The notes beneath the pieces were generated by a model that was given only the letters and a program-made list of their open reading frames with translations, was not told the origin of the DNA and did not search any database. DNA of 64,000 bases from Narthecium ossifragum (lineage: Eukaryota; Streptophyta; Magnoliopsida; Dioscoreales; Nartheciaceae), in assembly GCA_963920575.1 (NCBI GenBank), contig OY986970.1, positions 2,312,959 through 2,376,958 of the forward strand, given 5' to 3'. The translations under genes were made by a program, and so were the position numbers. This document shows, in pieces, positions 13,631-26,203 of the stretch. Each line of letters opens with the position of its first letter. Positions within the stretch are counted from its first letter, which is position 1.

Positions 13631-14225
13631 TAATAAGGTGGAGGGGATGCCGTGTGAGTCTTTGATACATGGATTTAGCGGTCTCCTAATAAGTCTCCTT
13701 CCGTCTAAAAATCAAGTTGGGTCAGACCCAAAATTAAAACGGACCGGGTTGGATTGGACCCAATTCAAGCAAATGTTAGATACGTGTATATAGTCTTATT
13801 AGAGAGATCAAATAAATCCGGAATTAAGAGGTCTTTCATGTGGACCTATTGATTGGGTCGAGATGATGGTTGGAGTTCATTTGAGTCCGGGAGTCCCAAG
13901 CTCAACTTTTTTTTTTTCAAAAAAATTAAAGAGAATTTAGATGATAATAGTCACCAACCCAAGGTTTGAAACTGCAATACAAGAATAAACGAAAAAAAAA
14001 CTCCGTCAATTTGATTATTATGAATTATCTGCAATCAGATAAAATCTTATTACAGCTGAAACTTAGGTACACAATTAATCCGTATATAACGCTGCAATAC
14101 TATCATGAACACTCAATTAAGATATCACTGTACAAATCAATATAAAAATTTAAGTTCTCGACATATCATCTGTATGCTGTAACAAGGTCCACACTATGCT
14201 ATCTTCGAGATTATAACACCTAGAG
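13631..14225. other. Intergenic spacer between UBP6 and the IST1-like gene
   Basis: About 600 bases of AT-rich sequence containing the UBP6 upstream region and the 3' untranslated region of the IST1-like gene. Short GGGTYGGAYYC-like words recur around 13710-13765. I see no gene or RNA here. Confidence 0.7.
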
Positions 14226-17200
14226 TCAGGGATGATTAGGCCGCAGTGACCGAAAATGGGCTGCAAAGGTCTCATAATCAGGAAGCTTTGGGTGAACATG
14301 AGGCGCATTTTTGACACCAGGACTGGAACTTGATGTCTTGAAGCTCCCATTGTTTTCTGATGCTGCTATTTGGGACATAGAAAGTTTTGCTGGCTTTGCC
14401 TCTGAACTTTCCTTGCTTGCTGAAGATTTGTTCTGTGAAAGTGTCGATGACTGGTCGACAGATGACTTTGGCAGCACAGAATTAGATCCCTCTCTTCCTT
14501 TCATACCCTGCTCAATAGTTCTAGAAATAGATTCTGATGACAGACCTTCTTGAGTGGTTTTTATAACCACTTCAGGCGGATCTGGCATACCCGATCGACC
14601 TGCGAACTTTGAGACACTATCTCTTCTACCCTCTGAAGGTAAGCCCCTTGTTCTGCGAGAAAGCTTGACAATATTATTGCCTCTAACAGTACTCTTTGGT
14701 TCTATCATACCTTCATCATCACTATCAGAATCAAAGTCTGTTATTTTCTTTCCTGAGCTCAACTCCTTGTAAGCATTCAAGTGTTGCTTCTGATCATACA
14801 AATCTTGGGGAATTTCAGAACTTCTGGTTGTATTCATCGGGCGCAAAAAACTGGGTTTCCCCACAGTGGTGGTACTATCTGTACCTTCATTCAAGGCTGT
14901 TGAAGTGTTACCTTTGTAGTCAGACACACCAGCATGGTGATGCTTTTCTACACTGCTTGGATCAAAATATGATACTCGAGAATTTGAAGCCAACTCCCGG
15001 GACTCTGGCTTTTGTGACCTTGGACTGTATGATTCCCGAACTGGAATTTCTAAACTTGTGGAGGTTCTGTCTTGAGTGGAGAAACTTGGCTTTTCAACAA
15101 TGTGGGAATTATCTTCTGCAGTTCTATACAAAGTGGCTGAAGCCCCTGTATACCCTCTATTTCCAAGAGTGCGGCGTGACTTTAATTCTTCCATCTTCTC
15201 TGATTCTGAATCCTTGTAAGCATTTGGTGCTCTCGAGTTAGACATTTGAGCAGACAGATTTGGTTCTTGGGTGTGACTTTCCAGATCTGGTACTATAAAG
15301 CTTCCAGAGGTTCTATCATGATTGGAAGGAACAGGTTCCTCAATGATGGCAGGAGAATCAACTGAACTGTGGTTTGATTGTGACGAGCCATCAGCAATTG
15401 TTCTCCTCACATAAGGTGGATGAGGAAAACCTTTGTGTCTAAATCCACCAGTTAATCTTCCCAAACTCAGCCCTCCCTCGCTTTCACGATTGAAATCATC
15501 TGAATTGTCATAATCTTCAGTATCCAAATGTGAAGATATCATTCCAGATTTGTTCTTATTTTCTGACTTATCTAGAGATGGGGCTGCTAGTGACACTTGC
15601 GAAGGATGCATATCTTCATCTGTTGAGCTGTTTAGGTTTCTTGGAGCACTTGCATTTCTGGGAGATTCTGCTGATAGCAAGGCTCCTTTTGAGCTTTTCT
15701 GATAATGCAGAGAACTGTTAGGTTCCATGACTTCTTTGGGCATAGTGTAGTCGGGCTCATTGTCACTCAGAGAGCTGAGGCCATCTGAGTCATCAAATAC
15801 TAGAGGTACATTATCATTCGACGGTGAGGCGACAATACCTTCGGTCACAAATTTAGAAAGCAGAGGAGGCTCAGGGTCTGTAACAGAATGCATCTCTGAT
15901 CTGCTGTCTTCAACAAATTCACTTCTGCGTTGCTTGGGGCTAAAAAGATGCGTTTCTGATGAAATGTTTGTAGGTTCTTCTCCTCCCTGCCGAGAAAATG
16001 AATCGAACAAATTTCCCTTGCTGAACCTATCAAAAGCAGAATAATCATCCTTATCAGAATCAGAATCATCAAAAACTGCAACTGCAGCGGGTTCACTATA
16101 CATTGGTTGACCATGGTTGCTCCCGGAGATCCCTTCTCCGTGAATTTCATGCTTTTGAGTGCTCGAGTTCCAGAAAATATTTTCATTAAAAGAAGCTGAA
16201 TTGGTAAATTTTTCATTCCGTTGCACAAATTCAGCACTCTCCCTTTTCTTGTCATCGTAATCCTGCTCTTTAACTTCTGATGCCGAGTAGCTCTTCTCAG
16301 CTTGAGCATATGACAAATCATCATAAACAGACGCCGACCTAGATTTGACAGGAGATCTAGTAGGCGATCTACTAATCTGAGCATGAGTGTCATACTTGCT
16401 TTCGGCTACTCCCATGTAGCTAACTTGTGATTCTTGATCTCTTCCCAAAGTCGTTCTCTCCGCTTTCACCCCTTGAGAGCCCTTCGTTTCATGATCTTCC
16501 AAATTCACAGATTGTTCAAACCGCTCATCTTTCGGTGTTGGGCCCTTCTTCTCTTTTGATCCTTCATTTCTGGCATCATATGAAACATTTCCACGGCCTG
16601 AAAGTTCAACAGCAGCTCTAGCAGCCATACTAGCTCTTTCAGCAGATTCAGCAGCAGCCTGAGCAGCAGAAGCTGCATCCTTGAATTCCATATTCCATTT
16701 TTGCCTGTCTGGAGAACTTTCCTCCCTATATTGTGCATACTTAGCCTCCTGTACTCTGTAATTGTTATTCCTGCTTTCTGCTATGGAACAACAGACAAGA
16801 CTCTTAGATATTCATTTACTTAAGATCCATCAAATATAATGGCCAGAGAACCATGCAAGAGATGTTGTCAGTCTCATACCAGAAGTTCCGGAGCCGGACT
16901 GAGGAGCAACAGGCACCGAAGTGTTAGGTGTTGTAACCCTTGAAAGAGAGAATGCCTCGAAATTGGAAGGATCGTTAACCACATCATTCTCAGCCATCTT
17001 TTGACTCGGATCAGGAGATGCCTTAACACTAGAGAATTCCATGGGGTTCTTGCTGGCACTTGCGAAAGTTTTAGGCCCATCCTACTCAATACAGATGAAA
17101 AGGAGGCTACGTTATAACTACAGTTTTCAGGGATTCACTAAAAAGATTAAAGAGAACCCGGTTACCAGTAGGTCATCTTTAGGTTTCTGAAGCTCATCTT

Positions 17201-19173
17201 CAAAGGCCTTGGGATCCCATTTGACATTGTGGTCATTGGCAATTGCAGTCAATGTCTTCATCTTTGTCTCAACATCAGGTGCTCTGGCTGATAATTTCTC
17301 AACCACCTAACCCGAAATCCAGAACAGATCAAAACAAGATCATCAGGTAGTGAGAGAAAAGTCTGTAAAGGCTCATACATCCGGCATATTGATGGAGATT
17401 AAATAAACGACATCACCCAAATATTTTTGCTGGTTGACAGGAATATCATGCTACTTTGATAAACTTACAAGACGGCTAACTCCACAATCGGGGCGAACTT
17501 CAAGAGCCGCAGTAGCAAATTCTTTCCCATACTTTGCTGTCAAATGCTTGCGAACATCCATCAGTTCAGGTAAGTCTGCACACCTGGGAGATGCAAATAT
17601 CACACTGGCTATTGCTTCCTTCAAATCAATCGGGCAGGTCCTAAAGGCAAGATCAGAAGAAGTTTCACAAGGATGAGAAAAAAATTGTTATCCAGTGAAT
17701 GTAAAATTTATGATAAATACTAAATGTAGAATTCAGAATAAGCACATAGAAAACCTAGTCAAGAAAAATGGTGATGCACAATAAACCATCTTATGATACT
17801 AGCGAATTATAGATGTCAAATTTCTCTCATTACACTGAAATCTTCACTGAACCTAAATACGTCTAGCAGCATGGATATTAGGAAGTTATGGATCGAAATT
17901 CCAGAATCTAAAAGCAGTGCATTTTAAAGTAAATGATATTGATGGCTAGTGTCAACATACTTTTGTGACTCAATGATGGACAGGCGGGCCACAATAAGTT
18001 CACAGTACAATTCAATGAGTTCATATGCTGACATGGTCTTCTCTTCCCTGATTACATGTTCAACCTGAAAGCAAAGGGAATAAAAAGTCCGGTCAACTGA
18101 TATTATGCAGAGATCTCTAATGTACATAGTCCTTCAATTCTGATGTCCAATAATGTACTACCGGTTCAGACTTTGAAGCTAAAGAATTAAGGCAGAAAAT
18201 ATATACTACTAAGATGATTAACAGGGTACTCTAGTAAGATCTATAAAACCTTGAATAAGACAATAAACATAAGGATAAGAGCAAAGCACCATATCCACTG
18301 AAAATTACTTGTTTCGTTTTTAGCATGTCACATAAGAAACAAGATTGCAGAGAACATCATGCTAGAGATTTAAAATATCAAATGGTCCAAAGCCTGGCAT
18401 TGCAGAAAATAGCGGGTTTCCCAACAGCGTCCAGAGTTGTCCATAGCAAGACCACATAGTACTTTTGCAGATATGTATGCTACGGAAGCAAAACAAACAA
18501 GGAGTTACAATAACTTGGCATGCCTTCCCTGCTCAAACAGCCACTTACGAATCAAATTCGACCTGTGTGTGCATGTTTACCCAAAAACATACTGCAATTT
18601 ATCTACCAAGTTACCTCATAATTAGAAAAACTTTCCATGATCAATATTGCATCAATCTCGATTGAGCTAATTCCAATTGACACTATAGGCCATGGTTCCA
18701 AAAGAAATAAATTCAATGATATCAGCAACCATTAGACAATCAATAAAAGATGAAACCAATTATTATACTCATAGGCCTAAAGACAAAACTAGGATCACCA
18801 ACCGACACTTTTATACAAAACACCAGAAAGATAAAAAGTGATCCAAGAAAAGAGTAGAACAAACCCGGATCCGAGCGGTCTGGTCCTGCCCCGCCTCCAA
18901 TAGCTGCGCGAGATCTCGCCGCATGTGCTTCACCTGGACCTCCCTCTTGTTCCTCAGCAGCTTTATCCGCGCCGCCGCCAGCTTCAACGACGTCTTGCTG
19001 CCGCCCAATCCAAATCCAAACCCCACATTTCTCATCAAAATCACCAAAAAAATCCTCACACAATCCAAAATCCGAACAGAAACGCAAATAAAGGCCAATC
19101 GAGGCTACCATTTCACCGCCTTGAAGCCCTTCGGGAGCATCTCCGACGCCAGATTCTTCGATTTCGCGTACAT
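14226..19173 (-). CDS. IST1-like protein (Vps4/ESCRT-III regulator), long plant form
   Basis: IST1-family proteins bind ESCRT-III and Vps4 and act in multivesicular-body sorting. Exons: 19109-19173, 18865-18997, 17961-18064, 17469-17640, 17166-17306, 16880-17081 and 14226-16780; the sum is 1124 codons including stop, so all phases agree. The IST1 domain fills the N-terminal 190 residues, with motifs KLAAARIKLLRNKREVQVKH, EEKTMSAYELIELYCELI and CPIDLKEA. The last exon encodes a long disordered Ser/Asp/Glu-rich tail beginning with an alanine-rich helix (KDAASAAQAAAESAERASMA) and ending LPDYETFAAHFRSLRPNHP. The start is ambiguous: ATG at 19173 gives MYAKSKNLASEMLPKGFK, whereas family members normally start at the second Met (19140), giving 1112 aa. 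The last intron ends in a TAGCAG tandem acceptor, so an alternative exon start at 16777 would drop one Ala. Confidence 0.92.
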
Positions 19174-19218
19174 CCTGATGTCCAATCCGATAACAACGAC
19201 GGGTCCTGGGATTAAAAC

Positions 19219-19226
19219 TAGGGTTT
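19219..19226 (-). promoter_or_regulatory. Telo-box upstream of the IST1-like gene
   Basis: AAACCCTA on the minus strand lies about 45 bases upstream of the first ATG. Telo-boxes are common near the starts of plant housekeeping genes. The region 19230-19680 upstream holds no other gene. Confidence 0.4.
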
Positions 19227-19774
19227 AAAGCCTCTGAAAGAGAGGAAGCTTCTTGGGTGTTTGGCGGTCGAGATCTCGTCGTCGTGGTGGACGCGCCTCC
19301 CTCGAAGACTAATCGTCTCTCTCTTCGCGAGGACGAAAGCTATAAAAAAAAATAGAGACGCTTCGAATACGATTACCTTTTTAAGATGACGATTTTGCCC
19401 TTGAGATGGAAAGGATTCCGGCGGCCTTTTGTGAACGGACGGGAGCGTGGTGACGAGGGGTCTTTCGGCAAATAAAAGCGCCGAGCACGCACCAGCGTGC
19501 AAGTGGAACCAACACCCGCCAGGTAACCATTTAAAAGCGGGCCCCACTCCACCTCCCGCCACGTATCGGTTTTAGGAGCGGGCCCACTCGCCATCCGCCA
19601 GGTATATATTTTAGAGTGGGGCTCATTTAACGATGAGCTGCCAGATGTATAGCGATGGGTTTATACAACGCGGGATGATAATATTAATTATTATTGATAT
19701 ATATATATATATATAACTAGTACTCATGCGCACAGTTTTTAGTTATTGTTAATATAAAATTTTAATAAACTTTC

Positions 19775-19870
19775 TGTAGTTTGTCTGGTTAGACGGCAGT
19801 GTTGACCCGTAGGTGGTCCAGGGTTCGAAGGTTGGATATAGCTTTTTGTTCACCGTCACCATAAAACATA
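19775..19870 (+). mobile_element. Possible tRNA-derived SINE
   Basis: An A-box-like stretch (TTTGTCTGGTTAGACGG, from about 19781) is followed about 30 bases later by the B-box-like GGGTTCGAAG (19821-19830), the spacing of an internal Pol III promoter. No tRNA cloverleaf forms, so a SINE head is more likely than a tRNA gene. The end of the element is not defined. Confidence 0.35.
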
Positions 19871-19906
19871 GCCAATAAAATATAAAATAAAATATTATAA
19901 GTCTAA

Positions 19907-20154
19907 CTTAGGGTATATAAAATAAATATAAGTCTTTGCATATTGCATAAGATAATATTAATAGAACTTAAGTTGATATGAATTAATGCTGCTTTATATA
20001 AAACAAATTTAGAGAATATATATAAAGAAACTTAGGGTATATAAAATAAATATAAGTCTTTGCATATTGCATAAGATAATATTAATAGAACTTAAGTTGA
20101 TATGAATTAATGCTGCTTTATATAAAGCAAATTTAGAGAATATATATAAAGAAA
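19907..20154. repeat. 124-bp tandem repeat, two full copies
   Basis: A 124-bp AT-rich unit starting CTTAGGGTATATAAAATAAA is repeated at 19907-20030 and 20031-20154 almost without change. A third copy starts at 20155 and diverges after a deletion. The near-identity suggests recent duplication. Confidence 0.9.
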
Positions 20155-20279
20155 CTTAGGGGATATGAATTAATGCATATTAACCGTTATTGCTCGTTAT
20201 AAGATTGATGTAAGGTGCAGAGAATTAATTCCACGTCATCATAATAATTTAAAATTAATTTTACTGTTTTGTTCACCTA

Positions 20280-21440
20280 AATAAATGCAATTATTCACAT
20301 GCTTTAGGTGAAAGTCAGAAGCCTGTCAGGAGTTGGAGCCGCGGTTTGAGGACTTCGATTAGTCAATTGTCAGACCTAATAATTTGGTCAACGAGAAATC
20401 GAATTTTGATATTTTCACCTCGGGAGCTTCCTTCGAAACTTCCTCCCATTGGATTTGGATCTAAGTTATTTCGCCAATTATCTCAATAACTTAAACCAAT
20501 ATATAACGGAGGAGCATAAATCCAATTAAAAGGTTTTTTTGCTTACACACCTCACAGAACTTAATTGCTAAAGTATTTTTGTGAAATTGCAAATTTTATA
20601 TATATATACCCTTCAAAGTCTCATGTTTTGTATATACACCATTTGATCATCTGATTTTACAAGAGTTTTTACGCTTGGAGTAGCTCTGGTTAGAGATCTT
20701 TCAATTTGGTTTTGATCTGCAAAATAGTAAATCCCAAAATTACCAAAAATAGTAAATTCGTAAATTATCAAAAATAAGTAAATTTGTGCTCAACTTAGGA
20801 AACTATAATAGCAGCTATACTAAGCATACGAGAATTGATCTAATCTAATTTCGTTTTTATTATTATTGACAATAATGAACAAATAAAACTTTCTTAAAAT
20901 AGCTCAAATAGACTATTTCGCTGCTTTAAGAAAGTTTTATTTCTTTCGCTATTATCAATAAACAAATTGAAATTAGATTTGATCAATTCTAGTATCCTTG
21001 GGATAGCTCCCAAAATATTTCCTATTTTCAGTGCAAATTTACTATTTTTTGATAGTCTTAAAATTTATTACTTTTGATAATTTTTGAATTGATCAACTTT
21101 CATCAAACTCCTTCGCAACTTGTTCAACATTTTATCCCAATTTATGATGGCATAAATTAAGAGGCTTGAGCTGAGGAAAGATTTATGCCATAACTATTGG
21201 AAGACTATGAGGCATAATCGACTCAAACTCATTTAGTCATGAAGCGAGGTACTTCTAGCCACAAGCTTAGCCAGGATATTTTAAATTAATTTCTCATTTT
21301 ATCAATTATTCTGAGAGATGATATGGTTCATCTTTCCTTCGATACCATATGAACTTCACAAATCACCCCAAAAGTTGTAATAGACGATGAAAAAAATAAG
21401 TGCATAACTATATATTATAGCCCAGGAATTCTAATATATA
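20280..21440. repeat. AT-rich dispersed repeat with foldback
   Basis: This stretch shares words with 31660-32060, 33690-33925, 36640-36860 and 38280-38440 (for example ATATAACGGAGGAGCATAAA and ACCAAAAATAGTA), so it belongs to one old dispersed family. A foldback at about 20815-21005 has perfect 16-bp arms, AAATAAAACTTTCTTA (20881-20896) and its complement (20927-20942), inside longer imperfect arms. The end (21336-21440) resembles the copia-type LTR ends at 33543 and 34090. No coding sequence is seen. Confidence 0.6.
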
Positions 21441-21444
21441 TCTC

Positions 21445-23094
21445 TGATAGCACTTGAAAAGTGTCGTGGCTTAACAAGTCTACTCAAAATTATAAATTTA
21501 TAATCAAACTACTAATTAACTACTTTAGGGGTAGTGAGCAGTGAGTCCGAGTCGAATCCACAGGGAATGCGTAGGAAAATAATTAAACTACTAAACTCAA
21601 TCTAAGTATTCCTACCGATAAGTTGATAAAAGATTTAGAATTGAAATTAAACTAATACTAAAGGATTTATAAATAAGAGAAAAGGTACCAGGGAGTTCTT
21701 AATCAGTAACTAAGGTTCTATCAAGTCTTTCTAAGATCAGGGCATGCAAACACGATGAATGGCTCCCTAAAAGTTGATAAGTGAATGGCTAGTTCTCCTT
21801 ATCACTCAACAAGTTCTGTTTAGGATTTCTTATTGGTAAGAACAATTATCTAATTATCAGTGACCGAATGATTAGTTACGTTCACTGCTAATGAACCCTC
21901 TTATTAGGATGAGTTCATCGCAAATAGTAACATGGATATGGATTTAGGTGTGAGATCAAGATGGGTTTAACATCTTGATGGCCAAAACTATAAAGGTAGG
22001 ATGTATGAAGGATTAGAGATAGAACGTAGTAGGACTAGCACTATACAATCCCTAACCACGAAGAAGATTTCATCCGAGATACCATGGGACTAGCATGATT
22101 CTCTTATTTGGATGAATCCAATCCAAGCCCTAGCATACACAAGCTCCGGAATCAAGTGCAAACAAGAACAATCCAAACATCCAGCAAGAAATCGACACCA
22201 AGGTATGAAGAAAATATAAATCAATCCATATAAGCCAAACAATCATATATACAAGTCCTAGATCTCAGAAATCCATAATAGAAATCTTAGTTACATCATA
22301 AGAATCCCATAGTAAAAAGTTAACTACTCATCTTTAGGGCTAGATCCATAAATGAAGGTTGATGAAGCTCTTCCGCCATGGATTTCCTCCCAAAGATCTA
22401 TAAAGAAAAGTTAAAAAGAAGAAAGAAATTGTTCTCCCTCTCTAAGAGAGAAGAAAGACCCTCAAAAACCCTAAAAGATGCCTATTTATAGCCTAGGTAT
22501 CCACCTTAACTCGGATTAGATCTTGGCCTTTGATTTTGCTTAATAAATGTCAAGGAAACGGTCATTTTCGAGTCCGATCGATCGAACTCTGGGTGTCCGA
22601 TCGATCGGACTCAGTAGGAGCGATCGAGGGATCGATCGGACTGCGTACAGCTGAAAAATATACGTTCTGTGAGTCTGCTGCATAGTCCAATCGATCGGAC
22701 TATAGGTGTCGAATCGATCGGATTTTCCAGCGTAATTGCTGTTTTGCCATCCACACTGCGCCATCGATACTAAAATTGCCGTAACTTCCTTTAGGAAACT
22801 CGGAATCACGAAATGTAAAATTCTCCTGAAACTAGACTTCAAGAGCTTTCCAACCATATATGCCACATCATCTGGTTCTTTCTGAGCAGGTACAGTTTAA
22901 TCTTCAAATCCAATCTATATTCATTCCTTTGCTCCTAGCAGGTCTTTATTTGTTCGTTTTAGCACCAAACATGATCTAACCGTCATTGAAGGCTCTTATA
23001 CCTGAAATACATCATAGACTATCAAATTAGCATTGCTCGGAGACTAACGAGACCTAGTTGAAAGGGTGATTTGTGCACTTTTTAGGTCTTATCA
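21445..23094 (-). mobile_element. Solo LTR (1.65 kb) with CCGATCGATCGG array
   Basis: The segment starts TGATAGCACTTG and ends GGTCTTATCA, is flanked by the perfect 5-bp duplication ATCTC (21440-21444, 23095-23099), and has no internal retroelement domain: a solo LTR. On the minus strand GCTATAAATAGG (near 22490) makes a strong TATA box, setting the orientation. At 22574-22725 several GATCGATC-centred palindromes lie just upstream of that box. It interrupts an older repeat. Confidence 0.88.
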
Positions 23095-23616
23095 ATCTCC
23101 TAATGTTAATACGAACCGGTAGCTTGAGATACTTTTTAAATTTTAGTATTTTTGCTACTTTGAGTCTTTTTCCCCTCTTCAACCATTGCTCTCTCAGTTC
23201 ATTGTTGTAAATCAAAAATCAAAACTAAAAAGTTGGTTACAAGTCCTAGCTTATATATTCAAAACTACTTAAAATAGTAGATTCGAAAAATTACCAAAAA
23301 TAGTAACTATTTTTGTAATAATGTTTCCAAAATAATAATGTTGTCATTGTTTCTAAATTTTTCTTTTCATCCAAACGTAGGTAAGTTTATACTTGTTGCC
23401 CCTTAATTGTTACTTTGGTACTATTAATCATTGTAATCTTTCACCCTTAAATTTTTTACCCACAAGGCAACTCTCGCTTGCATGGCACCGACGCAACCAT
23501 TTACCATTTAAAAGTGTCAAAATTATAGGTTGGTCATCCGCAATGGTGCTCGAGCCACAACCCATTAACCCACCCAAGGATGGTGTTGCACCTCTCCTTG
23601 GGATGGTTTTGTAGTT

Positions 23617-24247
23617 TTTTTTTTTTGAAGAGATAAGCCAAAGCTGGGGGTAAAGTCACTTACAACAATCCAGGGAGATCTGATGGTGACACACCAGATT
23701 CCTTACACCCAAAACTACCGGAAGGATTCATTCTCCCAGCTTTCGCTAAGTGATTCGCCGACATATAAAACTCCCTAGCAACATACAAGATAATCACCTC
23801 CTTGATTTTAGCCGCTAACCAACACGCTCGTTGAAGCATGTTTCTAAGAGGCTCAGGCCAAGAATACCAGATGTTGACATACCCAACAACATCTTTACAG
23901 TCAAGCTAAAAAATAACTCAGCGTGACCCCTTAGACAAAATTACCTCCAAGGCTCTAATAAAGATTGTGAGCTCCGCCTCCCTCGCCGAGGACGTCGTGA
24001 AATGTTCCGCTAAGCACCAGGAGATATCCGAGTTCTCCTCATAACATATCACTCCAATGCTCGCAATTGAACCCATGCCAATGAACGATCCATCAGTTTG
24101 AACCACAAAAAAAACCCTCCCTGGGTTGCGCCGCAGTGCTTATCCGGCTCCCTTTTGCCATTAGCCACTCCTTTGCTCCCCAAAGAACCCCGCACGCAAC
24201 ACCCTCAGGGTTAGACATCTCTCCCCTGAATATGCAATTATTACGCT
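23617..24247 (-). mobile_element. 5'-truncated L1-type LINE (RNase H end)
   Basis: Flanked by a perfect 12-bp target duplication GGTTTTGTAGTT (23605-23616, 24248-24259). The low-coordinate end is a T-run, the complement of a poly(A) tail, so the element is on the minus strand. The open frame 23918-24106 shows an RNase H-like stretch (VQTDGSFIGMGSIASIG...SAREAELTI). Only the 3' 630 bases were inserted. Confidence 0.88.
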
Positions 24248-24259
24248 GGTTTTGTAGTT

Positions 24260-24687
24260 ATTTATTGCTTGTTACCCAGCCTTATGGCTCAGCTAAGCAC
24301 AAAAAAAAACAACGTTAACCCACCGCCACGTTAACTCGTCAAGGTGGCACCAACATGGGCAACTCGATCACGCACACCTGGTTTGCAAGGTCGTTAGCCA
24401 TCGTCAACAGTACCCGTCAGTCTTGTAAAATTCATTTTTATGTCTTCACGCCAATAGTCTAAGGATAGACCTTGGAGTTGTCCCCAAAAAGTACCCAAAC
24501 AACCGCCTTCGAACTCAGCTCTTTGTGGGGAATTGAAACCCGGCCTTCACCTTGTGATCTTCATTGGCTTGATCCACAACCCGTTAAGCCACATGCTTGC
24601 AGCATGCTAGTTTTAAGAAGAACAATTCTCAAATTGAATTGAACACCTAAAAAGAAAAGAAATTATGAACCTTTTCCACTCTTAAAC
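24260..24687. repeat. Repeat remnant holding an unoccupied MULE site
   Basis: It matches 37080-37270 (shared GATCCACAACCCG, AAGCCACATGCTAG and CTAAAAARGAAAAGAAATTA). At 24664-24676 it reads straight through the place where the element at 37273-38077 is inserted in the other copy. No gene is seen. Confidence 0.65.
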
Positions 24688-26030
24688 TTTTTTTGATGAG
24701 ATGAGCCCGAAGGCTAACAAAACCAAGAGTTACAACAAGCTATCAAGCATTCCCAGCCCATCCTCGTGGCCCCAAACAAATGAAGACCCCGAGCGACGGC
24801 AGAACCGGGCAATACAATCAGCATACACATTAAACGATCTAGGGAGATAGAAAAACAAGATAGAATCCAATGTGAGCACCTCTTGCCAAATCCCTTGAGT
24901 TATCTCCATAAGCTCCACCGGTCGTAGCCTCGAGCTGTTCACAATCTATATGGCATCCAAGGAGTCGGACTCAACGATCAGGCGTCTAACACATCGAAAT
25001 CTCGCCTCTTTAAGGCCAAATGCAATCGCTAACATCTCACTCTGCAGAACGGACCCTGTAGAGATCGGCGAACCCACAGCCCATGCAGGGAGCCTATCAC
25101 AGGCCAGACCAACAGCACCAACCGCCACATCGCCATACCCGGGATCAACGGAGGCATCAGTTCTAATCACCTGAACCCCGCTCCTCCGTTCAACAAAGGT
25201 CTCGCCCCGCTGCTTGAGACCAACAACTTCCTTGGCAGCTCTCATTATTCTGTAAGCCACCACCAAAGCCGATGAACCACCGTCATCAAAAACACGATCA
25301 TTACGATCCTTCCAGATAAGCCACGCACCAACTGCCAGATACGCACGCTATACCTTCTCCCTCTCCTGTCCAGAAGAGCCAACAAGAAACTCCATCAACC
25401 TACCAGGTTGCCACGACGGAAGAATGATCCCTACCTTCTCCGCAATGATCTCGAATACCTGACGAAAGAATCTACAACCAAATACTGCGTGCTCAATAGC
25501 TTCTGGCTCCACGGCACATCTAGGACAGTCACGATCGGTAGATAAGCAGAGGCGCCACAAAATGTCACGGACTGCGACTTTCCCCCTCAGAACACGCCAG
25601 ATAAAATGCTTGACTCTAGGGCCCACATGAAGCCTCCAAATATTAGACCAGGAAACGTCAGACACCAAGTGACGCTTACGCTGAATCAACATCAAATACG
25701 CCGATGAAGTAGATATCTTACCGGAGCTGTTAAACGCCCACTTAGCAACATCTCCCCTGTTGCCAATGCCCACAGCCAGGATAAAATCAGCCAGGAGAGG
25801 ATGACAGAGTTGCAACACCCTTTCTCTATTCCAAATCCTCCCCTGCATCAAATGACCAGCAACCAAGCCATCCAAAGCCTCATCAACCTTAACAAATGTA
25901 GGCCACCTCATGAGCGGAACCTCGGAGAACCAAGCATCACGAAGCACAGACACTCGACTATTCTCTCCAACCGACCACGCCAATCCCTGCCTCACCTCCT
26001 CTGCTGCAGCGCAAATGGACCGTGCATGTG
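24688..26030 (-). mobile_element. 5'-truncated L1-type LINE (zf-RVT plus RNase H)
   Basis: The T-run at 24688-24694 is the complement of a poly(A) tail. Minus-strand frames encode the zinc-binding region that follows LINE reverse transcriptase (25348-25995: WSNIWRLHVGPRVKHFIWRV, then CPRCAVEPEAIEHAVFGCRF) and an RNase H domain (24946-25266: VIRTDASVDPGYGD...LQSEMLAIAFGL). A frame break separates them, so it is inactive. The 5' border near 26030 is approximate and no target duplication was found. Confidence 0.85.
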
Positions 26031-26138
26031 AACCACATCATGCGAAGTTCTCATAGATTACAACCCAATCCAATAAACAACAATAATCTACCGTGCATGT
26101 GAACCACATCATGCCAAGTTCTCATAGATTACAAGCAC
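26021..26138. repeat. 45-bp direct repeat, period 72
   Basis: ACCGTGCATGTGAACCACAT and the following 25 bases occur at 26021 and again at 26093 with one difference. The repeat straddles the 5' side of the preceding LINE and could be part of a long target duplication or local slippage. Confidence 0.75.
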
Positions 26139-26203
26139 TAAAAATTAAATCCATGCATTTATATACTTATGCCATGTCCACATTCTCTTCGACTCCCATG
26201 TTT

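Noticed and set aside
14696..15241. 181-codon plus-strand frame opposite the IST1-like gene
   Set aside because: A shadow of the long last exon on the other strand; no independent support.
19781..19831. tRNA gene
   Set aside because: A-box- and B-box-like words are present, but no acceptor stem or anticodon arm pairs; kept only as a possible SINE.
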